Below are positions 8,205 through 20,575 of a stretch of 64,000 bases of DNA, piece after piece. The number at the start of each line of letters is the position of its first letter. The stretch's first letter is position 1. Source of the DNA: Humisphaera borealis. GTDB lineage: Bacteria > Planctomycetota > Phycisphaerae > Tepidisphaerales > Tepidisphaeraceae. The notes beneath the pieces were generated by a model. It worked only from the letters and a program-made list of their open reading frames with translations. It ran no database searches and was not told the DNA's origin. The translations under genes and the position numbers were made by a program. Where the stretch lies: NCBI RefSeq assembly GCF_015169395.1, contig NZ_CP063458.1:6200001-6264000 (forward strand), read 5' to 3'.

Positions 8205-10322
8205 TTAGTCGTCGTTGACGATGGTCGCCAGGCCTTTGTTGTCGGCGAGGGTCGCGTTGACGACGCTGAGCAGGTTCAGCGAGAAGGTCTCGCTGGACTC
8301 GCGAAGCGTGTCGCCCTTGATCTGGACGGTGATGGTCTTGCTGGTCTGACCGGCGGCGAAGTAAAGCGTGCCGTTTCCGCCGACGTAGTCTTTGCCGACG
8401 ACGGCGGTGGCACCCTTGGTCTCCCACTTGATGGAGACCTGCTTGGCGGCGGCCTTGGTGAGGCTGACCGTGAACGTAAGGTTCTTCACACCCGAACGCC
8501 CCTCGGTCGCGCTGACGTCGTTGACGGTGACGGCAGGCGAGGTCGAGCCGGTTGTCGGGGGAACGGGGGTCGGCGTCGGGATGGGCGACGGCGAGGTCGG
8601 CGGGGTGACTACCGGGGGGGTGACCGTGCTGCTGCCGCGGAAACCACCCTTGAGATAAGAGATCAGCGGGGCACTGGTGTAACGCGTGTCCCAGCCGGCC
8701 TTGGAGAGGTTGCGGGCCCTGGCGAGGTAGTCGCCGGCATAGCTGTTGACCGAACGGTTCTTGTCGGGATAGGCGACAGCGACGTCCTGGGCGCCCGAGT
8801 CGTACGAGCGGGACCAGTTGTCGATCGTCAGGTACTTGTTGCCGACGATGACCGGGCCGGTCTTGTTGCGGGGCACGTTGTACCGGTTGCCGCTCCAGGA
8901 TTGGCCGCTCATCAGGCCGTAGTTGGTGACGACCTGGAAGTGCTTGATGTTCTGGAAGTCGTTGCCACGGATCTGGAGGTTCTTGATGGTGAACCCGCCG
9001 CCGACCGCAATGCCCTGGTTCCAACCGTAGACAGTGTTATTCGTGATATTCAGGCTCTGGATGCCGACCGCCGAGGCGCGGTTGGTCGTGCCGTTGATGT
9101 TGGAGACGGCGATCGCGGGGTTCGGCGTGGTGGTGACGCCGATCTGGAACAGGTTGTCGGTGATGGTGGCGGACTTGATGTTGCTGGTTTCGATGCCGAC
9201 ACCGGCCGGGGCGGCGCCGATGTTGTGACCGCCGTAGAAGATGTTGTTGGCGACGATGCCGGTCACGCCGCCAGGGGTGACGACGCCGGAGCCGTTGACC
9301 AGTCCGTAGGACAGGCCGACGCCGTTGTTGATGAACGCATTGCCGGTGACGGTGCCGCCGGGCCGGGCCTGAAGGCCGTGGCTGGAGGCGTTAGCGAAGA
9401 TGTTGTCGATCGCCGTCAGGCCGCTGCTCTTGGCGGTGATGTAGGCGTTGTGATTGAACATGGTCTGGCCGGCGCCGTTGCCCCAGCCGTTGTGATCAAA
9501 CACGTTTCCTTCGAGAAGCACGCCATGCACGCCGTCGGCATAGATGCCCTGGCTGTGGCTTCCGCGGGACCAGGCGTCGACGACGACGGACCGGCGGACC
9601 TTGAGGTTGTAGCTGGGCCCGAGGAAGGACTCGAAGTCGATGTTGTTGCGGTAGCCTTCGACCTTGGTGTCTTCGATGAGGAAGTTGGTGACCTTGCCGG
9701 TCGAGATGATGCCATCGGGCACTGCGCTGCCGCGGCCGGCGGCCGAGAAGTTCAGTCCGATGATCGCGACGTCATGCACGCCGGCGAACGCGGTGTTGAA
9801 GCCGTTCTTCGAACCGGTCGCGACGAGGGGCCGGTTACCGCTGCCATAGGCACCGATGAGCGTGGGATTGCTGGCGTCTTTGCCGCTGATGTCCCAGTAG
9901 CCGAAGGATTCGCGGAACGTATCGCCGCGCTTGAGAAGGAGCTGGTCACCGGCGCCGCTCCGCATGAGCTTCTTGGCACGGGCGAAGGACATGACCGGCG
10001 AGGACGGAGACGAACCGTTGTTGGAGTCGCTTCCGGAGGAGGTGCTGACGTAGATGGTCTTTGCGCCTGCGGGGGGAGTGATTTCGGTCCAGCCGTTGAC
10101 AATCGAGACCGACATCAATTGCCGGCCCTCAAGCGTATCGACGAGAGCGCGTTGCGTTTCGACCTGACCAGCGCTCAGGGCGCGGGAGAGAAGACGTTTC
10201 AGATTTGTCGGGCGAAGCGAGCTCAGGCGCTTCGAAAACGGTCGTACCACGACCGAGGCAGCGTTCGGCACGAGACCATCCTTGCAAAGGTTTTTGGCTG
10301 TACGCAGGGAGCCAGACCGCAC
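8205..10322 (-). CDS. Secreted right-handed beta-helix protein with Calx-beta domain
   Basis: 705 residues. A basic N-terminal stretch leads to VDTLEGRQLMSVS near residue 62, a LEPRxLL-like planctomycete signature. Residues about 85-560 read as a parallel beta-helix: repeated short strands with NN, GN and HN turns such as LLEGNVFDHNG, TGNAFINN, IVANNIFYGG and LNITNNTVYG, the pattern of pectate-lyase-like and carbohydrate-active proteins. A Pro/Thr linker (about 570-600) precedes a Calx-beta domain (VSATEGRSGVKNLTFTVSL ... LRESSETFSLNLLSV). Probably cell-surface or secreted, binding or cutting polysaccharide; no catalytic residues can be assigned. The true start may be one of several internal codons before residue 40. 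Confidence 0.8.
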   Translation of the reverse strand: MRSGSLRTAKNLCKDGLVPNAASVVVRPFSKRLSSLRPTNLKRLLSRALSAGQVETQRALVDTLEGRQLMSVSIVNGWTEITPPAGAKTIYVSTSSGSDSNNGSSPSSPVMSFARAKKLMRSGAGDQLLLKRGDTFRESFGYWDISGKDASNPTLIGAYGSGNRPLVATGSKNGFNTAFAGVHDVAIIGLNFSAAGRGSAVPDGIISTGKVTNFLIEDTKVEGYRNNIDFESFLGPSYNLKVRRSVVVDAWSRGSHSQGIYADGVHGVLLEGNVFDHNGWGNGAGQTMFNHNAYITAKSSGLTAIDNIFANASSHGLQARPGGTVTGNAFINNGVGLSYGLVNGSGVVTPGGVTGIVANNIFYGGHNIGAAPAGVGIETSNIKSATITDNLFQIGVTTTPNPAIAVSNINGTTNRASAVGIQSLNITNNTVYGWNQGIAVGGGFTIKNLQIRGNDFQNIKHFQVVTNYGLMSGQSWSGNRYNVPRNKTGPVIVGNKYLTIDNWSRSYDSGAQDVAVAYPDKNRSVNSYAGDYLARARNLSKAGWDTRYTSAPLISYLKGGFRGSSTVTPPVVTPPTSPSPIPTPTPVPPTTGSTSPAVTVNDVSATEGRSGVKNLTFTVSLTKAAAKQVSIKWETKGATAVVGKDYVGGNGTLYFAAGQTSKTITVQIKGDTLRESSETFSLNLLSVVNATLADNKGLATIVNDD

Positions 10323-10525
10323 CGGAAGCGCGGTTGGATCGTCAGTGGGGTCTTGGCCGGAGGGGCCACCCGACCCTTGGGGTGAGCGAGGGCGACCTTA
10401 AGGAAAAATCAATGACGTGAAAACCCGTTTAATCCCGGTTTGAGAACTTTTTTTCGCATCACGTCAATAAATGCCACCCGTTACGTGATGAGCACAACAA
10501 TATGCCTGACTTTGTGCAGCGAAAA

Positions 10526-13930
<3,405 letters not shown>

Positions 13931-14157
13931 CGGGTCGCTTGGGGCTGATGCGGACAACGCGCCCGGCCTCGGGTTCGCCGTCTCAGTCCGATGGCACAAC
14001 AGCTTACGCGAACTCGTGGTATTTGGGGCATTTGCCCGTCATTCGGGAGTACCCCAGTTCTTCGGCATTTCGGGACCGAAAGATGAGCAGGTCCCGACGA
14101 CAATCTGGCCAGGAAGCGGCGATTCGGAAACCGTCGATCAGTCACGCGACCAGCGCG

Positions 14158-15048
14158 CTAGAAGCTCGCTTCCACGCTGTTGACGATATCGATCGCATCC
14201 TTGTTGGCTTTGTCAGTGCCCGAACCCCCGGCCAGGAAGTCTTTGATGCCGTCCTTGGAATAGAAGGTATCGTTGCCGTTCTGTCCGAACATCGCATCTT
14301 CCCCGCTACCGCCGTAGATCGTGTCATTACCGTCGCCGCCCTCGATGTAGTCATTTCCGGCATTTCCCTTGAGAATGTTGTTGGACGCGTTGCCGTAGAT
14401 GTAGTCGTTGCCGCTGCCGGCGAAGAGGTTCTCCATTCCTTGGACGCCGTCTGTGATTCCAAGACGGAATAATGGGCCTCCGACCGACGAGTATCCGCCG
14501 GCCAGACCGTTGCGAAGCAGCATGTCGATCGTGGCGCTCGAGTAATCCAGCGTGTCCACTCCCGTCCCGCCGTCGTAGAAGCTCTCTGACGCGCGGGATT
14601 GCTTACTGATCAGGGTGTCGTTGCCGGCCTCGCCGTACAGACTCGACTCGACGCCGAAGTTCTGGAGGGAGTCGTTACCCGCGCCACCGTAGGCCTCGCC
14701 CAAGCTGCTCCGGAGCAGCAGGGTATCGTTGCCGCCACCGCCTCTGAGGATATCGCCATGGAAAGTCGAAGGTCCCGAGTCGAGGAGGCAGGGAATCTTC
14801 ACGGACGGATCGATGGTGACGGTGTCCTCGCCGGCCCGGAGGTAGACCGCGATGTTCTTCACCTTGGAGAGCAGGAAGGTGCTGATTACTCCGTTGTCAT
14901 TGACCTTGAGCGACAAACCGCTGACGTAGGCCGAGATCGTGTCGCCGTTGGCGTGATCGGCATCGTCCTTCCCCATGACAGTCAGGAGTCCGGCCGGGCT
15001 GAGCGAGACGGACATGAGACGTCGTGATTCCAGCGATTCGAGCAGCAT
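14158..15048 (-). CDS. RTX-type calcium-binding repeat protein with LEPR-like N-terminus
   Basis: 296 residues from ATG 15048, chosen because GGAG lies eight bases upstream and the frame begins MLLESLESRRLMSVSLSP, a clear LEPRxLL-like planctomycete N-terminus. The rest has RTX nonapeptides: GGGGNDTLLL, GGAGNDSLQN, GEAGNDTL, GGTGVDTLDYS, and a C-terminal block GNAGNDYIEGGDGNDTIYG. These normally bind Ca2+ in a beta-roll after secretion. It is shorter than the RTX protein at 1572 and lacks the Asp/Thr-rich tail. The open frame reaches 15114, but that leader lacks a ribosome site. Confidence 0.85.
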   Translation of the reverse strand: MLLESLESRRLMSVSLSPAGLLTVMGKDDADHANGDTISAYVSGLSLKVNDNGVISTFLLSKVKNIAVYLRAGEDTVTIDPSVKIPCLLDSGPSTFHGDILRGGGGNDTLLLRSSLGEAYGGAGNDSLQNFGVESSLYGEAGNDTLISKQSRASESFYDGGTGVDTLDYSSATIDMLLRNGLAGGYSSVGGPLFRLGITDGVQGMENLFAGSGNDYIYGNASNNILKGNAGNDYIEGGDGNDTIYGGSGEDAMFGQNGNDTFYSKDGIKDFLAGGSGTDKANKDAIDIVNSVEASF

Positions 15049-15277
15049 GAACCAACTCCATGAGTTTGCGAAGCGACTTCGTGGGGCCCAGGAGTGAACT
15101 CGCGAGCACCGCACCTGCGACCTGATGCGTTACGGGCAGTCTGCGGTCGGTTCGGTGAAGCGGCAATTGACCTGAAAGTGTCTGCCCTGATTGTGGCACT
15201 GCCGGTATCCAGGAATAATCGCGACGCGACGGTCGAACGTGGAGCAGCTTTCCTTGCTGTAGCGGCAAGGCGCTACT

Positions 15278-16441
15278 CTATCGTCCGGGCCGGGGATTGG
15301 ACTCTGGAGGCTGAGCGGTGAAGGCCCCAAACGCAGGTCGGGCGATTCCCTCTTCATCGAACATCGCGAAGGGGGTCCAATTCACCGGGCCCGACGCGTA
15401 CCACTCCGGGCTCCAGTAGTAGACGCCTTCCAACGCGCGATTCCGCCGGGCGATCGCCAGGAAATCCGCCACCCATTTGCCCTGGCCGGCGGCGCTCAGG
15501 TCGTATCCTTCGATCGGTTTGTTCCAGGCCGAGAACTGCCCGTCGAACTTCGCCGATGACGGGTACGCCGTCTCACATACGATCACCGGTCGGCGGATCG
15601 CTTCGTGGATCGCGGTCAGCGTCTGGTCGAAGTAGGCGAGCGTCCGCCGGGCGGGATCTTCGGCCGAGGTGGGGAAATAGCTGATGCCGGCGACATCAAC
15701 CGCGACGCCGGCATCGATCATGTGTTTCCAGAACGCAACGCAGTAGGCGTGCTCCTGCCACTGCGCCAGGTGCAGGATGAAACGCGCGTTCGGCCGGGCC
15801 TTGCGCACGCCGCGCTGGGCGGCGGTCAGGATCGGTGTCATCCGCGGCCAGATGCGCTGGCTCATGTACTCGATGCTCACCCGCTTGGGCCACTCTTCCT
15901 CGAATACGCCGCAGATGCCGAAGTCGATCTCGTTACCGATTTCGAAGAGATCGATGTCGTGGCCGTGACGGCTGAAGTGCCTGGTGACGCGCTCGGCATA
16001 GGCCTCAATCGCGGCGAGTTTCGCGGGCTCGTCCAGGTCCTTCCAGACCGCCGGTGCCGGCTGCTTGACCATGTCCGCCCAGTTTTCGCTGAGAAACAGG
16101 ACCAGGTAGGGGGCCAACCCGTTGTCGCGGGCGCGATTGGCGACGTCCACCGCATAATGCAGCCCGCTCTCCCCCTCGTCACCGGTCCAAAGGCGGACGC
16201 GAGCCGCGTTCACGCCCTGGCGTGCCAGGCCGCTGTAAGGATCGATCGCCTTGCCGTCGTGCGTCCATTTACGTCCGTCCCGCTGCATCTGCAGGGCGTA
16301 GTTCATGTCGACGCCCAAACGGAACGGACGGGTTGCCGGCTTATCCCCCGGCGGCCGTGCCGGCGGATCATTCGCCTGCAACGCGGTTACGAACAACGAC
16401 AACATCAGGCCAGTTGCGAGCACCAGTAGTGAACGGCTCAT
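15278..16441 (-). CDS. Glycoside hydrolase family 53-like endo-galactanase, secreted
   Basis: 387 residues from ATG 16441, which opens with a signal peptide (MSRSLLVLATGLMLSLFVTA). The body matches the TIM-barrel of GH53 arabinogalactan endo-beta-1,4-galactanases: RLGVDMNYALQMQRDG, ARQGVNAARVRLW, the acid/base Glu E171 in FEIGNEIDFGI, and the nucleophile E290 in PVIVCETAYP. Towards the end GVYYWSPEWYASG fits the family's tryptophan-rich strand. It would cut galactan side chains of plant pectin outside the cell or in the periplasm. It lies downstream of the large membrane protein gene on the same strand, separated by a hairpin repeat. Confidence 0.8.
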   Translation of the reverse strand: MSRSLLVLATGLMLSLFVTALQANDPPARPPGDKPATRPFRLGVDMNYALQMQRDGRKWTHDGKAIDPYSGLARQGVNAARVRLWTGDEGESGLHYAVDVANRARDNGLAPYLVLFLSENWADMVKQPAPAVWKDLDEPAKLAAIEAYAERVTRHFSRHGHDIDLFEIGNEIDFGICGVFEEEWPKRVSIEYMSQRIWPRMTPILTAAQRGVRKARPNARFILHLAQWQEHAYCVAFWKHMIDAGVAVDVAGISYFPTSAEDPARRTLAYFDQTLTAIHEAIRRPVIVCETAYPSSAKFDGQFSAWNKPIEGYDLSAAGQGKWVADFLAIARRNRALEGVYYWSPEWYASGPVNWTPFAMFDEEGIARPAFGAFTAQPPESNPRPGR

Positions 16442-16524
16442 GACACTGACGCTAATCGCGGAAGATTTGGCTTTCAATCGAACCGGCCCAACCCCCTCGC
16501 AAAGGCAGTTCACATACACCACCT

Positions 16525-16559
16525 TGGGAACGCCGAGCTCCAGCTCGGCCCTGTTCCCA
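16525..16559. repeat. Hairpin repeat (CCGAGCTCCAGCTCGG)
   Basis: GGGAACGCCGAGC and GCTCGGCCCTGTTCCC pair around a TCCA loop, with one imperfect position. It fills the 45-base gap between two minus-strand genes. It resembles the other single palindromes in the window but has no T-run, so it is a dispersed hairpin rather than a clear terminator. Confidence 0.5.
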
Positions 16560-16567
16560 GATCTAAA

Positions 16568-18448
16568 TCAAACTCGGCGACCGATGCGCGGCAGCCGACA
16601 AAGCACCACAAACCACGACAGCACCGCGACCACGGACAGCCCGACGAACACCCCCATTCCCATCGCGCGAAGCCGCAGCCAGGCCGCGTCCGGCTGCGGG
16701 CGATAGCCGACGCGGTGCGTGCCATCGGGCACATAGACCGCCAACTGCTGGTTCACCTCTCGAACCCGCTCGGGGGAAACGGGCTGGTCATCGACGAACA
16801 TCTGGTTCCACGGAAACGCCAGGACACTCGTCTGCACCCAGCCTCCGGCGTCTTGCTGAACGTCGATCGGCTGGGCGACGCCGAACTGCGACCCGGTTCC
16901 GACCGGCAACGCCACCGCCCGAACTCCTTTCAAAGTGGCGGGCGGTTCGTTGGCGAGCAGGCGAGAATCGTCGGAAACGGCATACGCTTTATGCGCGTGA
17001 TATCGCGCGGGCGCACGGGCGATGAAGTCGGCGTCCTGTTCCCACTGTGCGGACAGCTCCGCCGGTACCAGGGTCTGAAAGGCGTACCTCGTCTTCATCG
17101 CCAGCCCGGTGGCAGACAGACCGATGGCGATCGTCCAGACGGCAAGCGTCATTAACTGAGAACGTCCTGAAACGGGTGAGTTCCCAAGAATCGCGGTTGC
17201 CGCCAACAGTGCCGACAACATCGCCAGGTTGCTGTAGCTGATGAGCCTGTAAGCGTACTGGATGAACGAGAATGCCTTGGGAAGCGCGTGAATCAATGTC
17301 GCGCTCGTCGAGAGCACAAGTGAGATCGCCAGCAACGCCAGCGAAACCCGAAGGAGCGTTCCCCATTGAAACCACTTGATCACCATGCGCCGCCGGTTCA
17401 CGCCCGTAGCGGTGCGACAGGTTCGTGCCAAGCGGAATAACGTCCATCCCAGGAGCACGAGGAGTGGTGAATTGAGCTGTGGGTTGTTGTGAGGCCAGAG
17501 ATCAGGCGACGCATTCAGCGGCAGCGGCATGAGCCTTACCCAGATGCTGTCGTGCAATGGTTCGTGCACCAGGACGCCTGTCATTCCCGCGACAGACACT
17601 CGACCGCCGTAGAGTGCTGTTGCGTGCAGCCACGGGGCGGCCGTTAGTCCAACGACGCCGATGAGCCCCAGCAGCGCCCTGCGGCGCTGGCGCGGTGGTC
17701 GCAACCGCACCTGACCTGGCGAGGCATCCTTCGGACGAGCATCCTGCCGTAACCGTTTCAGTCCGACCGGGAGAGCCGCCAACGCCAGGCACCCCGCGGC
17801 CAGCCCGCCCAGCACCGCCGTGATGCTGTGCGATCCCGCGGCGAGCGCGCCGCACCACGCACATAGCAGAAACAGTGCAACCTTCATCGCCCGCCTGCGT
17901 TCCAGCAGCGCCAGGCATCCCGCGCACAGCGCGCAGGTCAACAGCCCCGTCGCGATGAACTCGGCAAGGCCGCCCCGATGATACAGGTTGTTGAGCGGGT
18001 AGATCGTCCAACTGACCAGTGTCGCAACGCCGATCGACCAGACGGGCCGGCCGCTCACGCATCGGCCGATCCTATAAACGAGGCAAAACTGCAACGCCCA
18101 CACGGCAAGCACGGCCATTCGCAGCGACCCGGCCGCACCGGCGACGTTGCTGATCAAACCCAACCCTGGGAAGAGAATCGGTGCGTAAAAGACCGGTTGC
18201 GCGTTGCCCGCAAATCGCTCACTGTCGATCGCCACCGGAAACTGCTCGTGGACCGAAAAGTATCGACCGCACTGTGCGATCGACCACGCCACGCTATCCA
18301 CGTCGGGATGATTCGGCCACTGAGCCGGCTGAAGCATCGGGATCATCGGCAGCACCGGGATAAGCGCCACCGCCAATGACAGCAGCACGACCAGCAGGGG
18401 TTGCCGGATGCGCGGCCCGGCGGTGCAGGTCGTCCCAGGTGGTTCCAC
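16568..18448 (-). CDS. Large multi-pass membrane protein, PTPS-related/GT-C-like
   Basis: 626 residues from a GTG start. About 11-13 hydrophobic segments are followed by a C-terminal soluble part (about 470-590) and a last membrane helix. The features FYAPILFPGLGLI, LVSWTIYPLNNLYHRGGLAEFIATGLL and AAGSHSITAVLGG resemble the membrane family annotated as PTPS-related (6-pyruvoyl-tetrahydropterin synthase-related), which looks like a GT-C glycosyltransferase fold. Function in sugar transfer or envelope building is inference only. It is divergent from coaD, with about 110 bases between them. Confidence 0.6.
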   Translation of the reverse strand: MEPPGTTCTAGPRIRQPLLVVLLSLAVALIPVLPMIPMLQPAQWPNHPDVDSVAWSIAQCGRYFSVHEQFPVAIDSERFAGNAQPVFYAPILFPGLGLISNVAGAAGSLRMAVLAVWALQFCLVYRIGRCVSGRPVWSIGVATLVSWTIYPLNNLYHRGGLAEFIATGLLTCALCAGCLALLERRRAMKVALFLLCAWCGALAAGSHSITAVLGGLAAGCLALAALPVGLKRLRQDARPKDASPGQVRLRPPRQRRRALLGLIGVVGLTAAPWLHATALYGGRVSVAGMTGVLVHEPLHDSIWVRLMPLPLNASPDLWPHNNPQLNSPLLVLLGWTLFRLARTCRTATGVNRRRMVIKWFQWGTLLRVSLALLAISLVLSTSATLIHALPKAFSFIQYAYRLISYSNLAMLSALLAATAILGNSPVSGRSQLMTLAVWTIAIGLSATGLAMKTRYAFQTLVPAELSAQWEQDADFIARAPARYHAHKAYAVSDDSRLLANEPPATLKGVRAVALPVGTGSQFGVAQPIDVQQDAGGWVQTSVLAFPWNQMFVDDQPVSPERVREVNQQLAVYVPDGTHRVGYRPQPDAAWLRLRAMGMGVFVGLSVVAVLSWFVVLCRLPRIGRRV

Positions 18449-18556
18449 GCGTCAGAGGCTATGACGGCAACGACCGAGGGGCAACTCGAAGGAGGGACAG
18501 TTGGGTGCGACCGATCCACATGTGGGCATGGCGTGGACACGGTATCATCGTCCGCC

Positions 18557-19045
18557 ATGCGACGAGCCGTTTACGCCGGTAGTTTCGATCCCATCACCCT
18601 CGGCCATCTCTGGATGGTCGAACGCGGAGGCGAATTGTTCGACGAGCTCGTCGTCGCGATCGGCGTGAACCCAGACAAGAAGTACCTCTTCGACCTCGAT
18701 GAACGTCTGGCGATGCTTCGGGAATCGACCGCGCATTGCGCCAACGTCACGATCGCCAGCTACGAGAACATGTTCCTGGTGCATTACGCCAAGCAGGTGG
18801 GGGCCGACTTCATCCTCCGTGGGGTGCGCAACGAACAGGACTACGCGTACGAGCGGGGCATGCGTTACGTGAATGCCGAACTCGACAGCGACGTGCGAAC
18901 CGTGTTCATGGTTCCGCCGCGCGAACTGGTCGAAGTGAGCTCCAGTTTCGTCAAAGGGCTGATCGGCCCGGCGGGTTGGAAAACCGTGCTGAAAAAGTAT
19001 CTGCCGCTTCCAGTGTACGAACGCTTTTTGCGGTTGCACCCGTGA
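18557..19045 (+). CDS. coaD: Phosphopantetheine adenylyltransferase
   Basis: 162 residues, the usual length for CoaD, from ATG 18557. It catalyses the penultimate step of coenzyme A synthesis, joining ATP and 4'-phosphopantetheine to dephospho-CoA. Visible motifs: the nucleotidyltransferase start AVYAGSFDPITLGHLWMVERG with TLGH, GVNPDKKYLFDLDERLAML, ADFILRGVRNEQDYAYERGMRYVN, and the C-terminal EVSSSFVKGL in place of the ISSTxVR motif. The frame extends upstream, but only this start gives a normal N-terminus. The next gene begins 61 bases downstream on the same strand. Confidence 0.93.
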   Translation: MRRAVYAGSFDPITLGHLWMVERGGELFDELVVAIGVNPDKKYLFDLDERLAMLRESTAHCANVTIASYENMFLVHYAKQVGADFILRGVRNEQDYAYERGMRYVNAELDSDVRTVFMVPPRELVEVSSSFVKGLIGPAGWKTVLKKYLPLPVYERFLRLHP

Positions 19046-19106
19046 CGCCGGTGGCGTTACTTCTGATGAACAAACGCGACCTGCTTTCCCCGCAACTGGA
19101 GTCTTT

Positions 19107-19583
19107 ATGCACACCAAACCCGAACCGCAACATGCCTTCCTTCAGCAACTCGTCGGTGAATGGACCTACGACGGCGAAGCGCTAATGGGCCCCGACAGCC
19201 CGCCTGAGAAGATGTCGGGGACGGAAACCGTCCGCTCGCTCGGCGGACTCTGGGTGATCGGCGAAGGCAAGGGGAAGATGCCCGATGGCGGCGAGGCCAC
19301 GATGATCGTGACCCTCGGCTATGACCCGGCGCTGGGGAAATACGTCGGTACCTGGATCGGCTCGATGATGGCCAGGCTCTGGGTCTACGAGGTGACCGTC
19401 GAAGGTAACGTGATCAACATGGAATCCGACGGCCCGTCGTTCGCCGATCCGAACAAGACGGTCCGGTATCGCGACGCGATCGAGATCGTCTCGTCCGACC
19501 ACCGCATTTTCACGGCGTCGTTCCTGCCGGATGACGGATCGCGGATCACATTCATGACCATTCACTACCGCCGCAAGAAGTAG
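19107..19583 (+). CDS. DUF1579 family protein
   Basis: 158 residues, with GGAG six bases before the ATG. The sequence fits DUF1579: FLQQLVGEWTYDGEAL near the N-terminus, GLWVIGEGKGKMPDG, MIVTLGYDPALGKYVGTWIG, and a C-terminal FMTIHYRRK. These small beta-barrel, lipocalin-like proteins have no established function. It lies between coaD and an HD-domain gene on the same strand with short gaps, so the three may be co-transcribed. Confidence 0.8.
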   Translation: MHTKPEPQHAFLQQLVGEWTYDGEALMGPDSPPEKMSGTETVRSLGGLWVIGEGKGKMPDGGEATMIVTLGYDPALGKYVGTWIGSMMARLWVYEVTVEGNVINMESDGPSFADPNKTVRYRDAIEIVSSDHRIFTASFLPDDGSRITFMTIHYRRKK

Positions 19584-19606
19584 CCGGTGATCCAACAGGT
19601 GATCGC

Positions 19607-20254
19607 ATGCAGGAGAAGCTCCGCACGGATCTCGAACGCAGCTGGGCGGCCTGCGCCCCGGTGGGCGGTCCGTTGGCCACAGAGGTCTTGGACGAGTTGC
19701 TCACGCTCTGGTCGGCGCCCGCGCGTCACTATCACAATGTCGAGCATCTTCACGAATGCCTGGCGGAGCTCGCGGCCGTCGCCGGTGACCTGAGCACTCG
19801 CGGCCATCGCTCGATCGCCCTGGCGATCTGGTTCCACGATGCGATCTACGACGCCGCCCGTCACGACAACGAAGCCGCCTCGGCAGACCTGGCGGCGGCT
19901 CGGCTGGGTCAGCTCGGCGAATCGCCGGACGTCATCGCGACCGTCGGCAGGCTTATTCTCGATACAGCCCATCGGGCCGAACCGGCGACACCCGAGGGCC
20001 GGCTGATGGTTGACATCGACCTGTCGATTCTCGGCAAGCCCGCCGATCGGTTCGATCGCTACGACGCGGCGATTCGCGCCGAGTACGCTCACGTCCCCTG
20101 GCAGGATTACCGCACGGGCCGGTTGAAGGTGCTGCGGGCGTTCCTGGCCCGGCCGGCAATCTACGGCGCGACCTGTTTCAAAGCCGCCTACGAAGACGCC
20201 GCCCGAGCGAACCTTGATCGTGCGATTTCCCGGCTGGAGTCGGCCAGGAACTGA
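19607..20254 (+). CDS. Predicted metal-dependent HD-superfamily phosphohydrolase
   Basis: 215 residues. The spacing of histidines fits the HD superfamily of COG4339 type: HYHNVEHLHECLAEL near residue 43, then ALAIWFHDAIYDA with the HD doublet near residue 85, followed by a helix bearing LILDTAHRAEP and MVDIDLSILG. HD proteins of this group are thought to be metal-dependent phosphohydrolases, but the substrate is unknown. It starts 23 bases after the DUF1579 gene. Confidence 0.8.
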   Translation: MQEKLRTDLERSWAACAPVGGPLATEVLDELLTLWSAPARHYHNVEHLHECLAELAAVAGDLSTRGHRSIALAIWFHDAIYDAARHDNEAASADLAAARLGQLGESPDVIATVGRLILDTAHRAEPATPEGRLMVDIDLSILGKPADRFDRYDAAIRAEYAHVPWQDYRTGRLKVLRAFLARPAIYGATCFKAAYEDAARANLDRAISRLESARN

Positions 20255-20575
20255 GCCGGGGGAAGATTCTGCCGGGTGGTCGCAACGATGATGGGTTGCG
20301 GGATGCGATGGTTGCGCGCCCACTTGCCGGCTGAACTGCCGGTGTACCCGGCTGTTTCGGTGAGGCCGGCGCATCCGCGCGATCGACACCATCGCCATGA
20401 CCCGGCGCAGAGTGGCTATAATCCCCCAATTGCCACGCCGGGTTGCTAAAACGGCGGCAATCTTGGTTCGTCGCAGCGCCGGCCCGTCGGGCGTGGTAGT
20501 TAGAATCGACCGCACGTAAACGTCTGGCGTTCGCAATCCTCGAACCTGCGGGCGTTCCTGAAAGGACACGCGATC
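20255..20575. other. Intergenic region upstream of the HtrA-like gene
   Basis: No gene seen. TTAGAAT near 20500 may be a -10 element for the protease gene, and GAAAGGAC six bases before the ATG at 20576 is its likely ribosome site. There is no clear terminator for the HD gene. Confidence 0.4.

Noticed and set aside
10457-10490. CATCACGT/ACGTGATG pair as a terminator after the hybrid kinase
   Set aside because: Only 8-bp arms with an 18-base loop and no T-run after the stem on the kinase strand; it may be an operator or chance.
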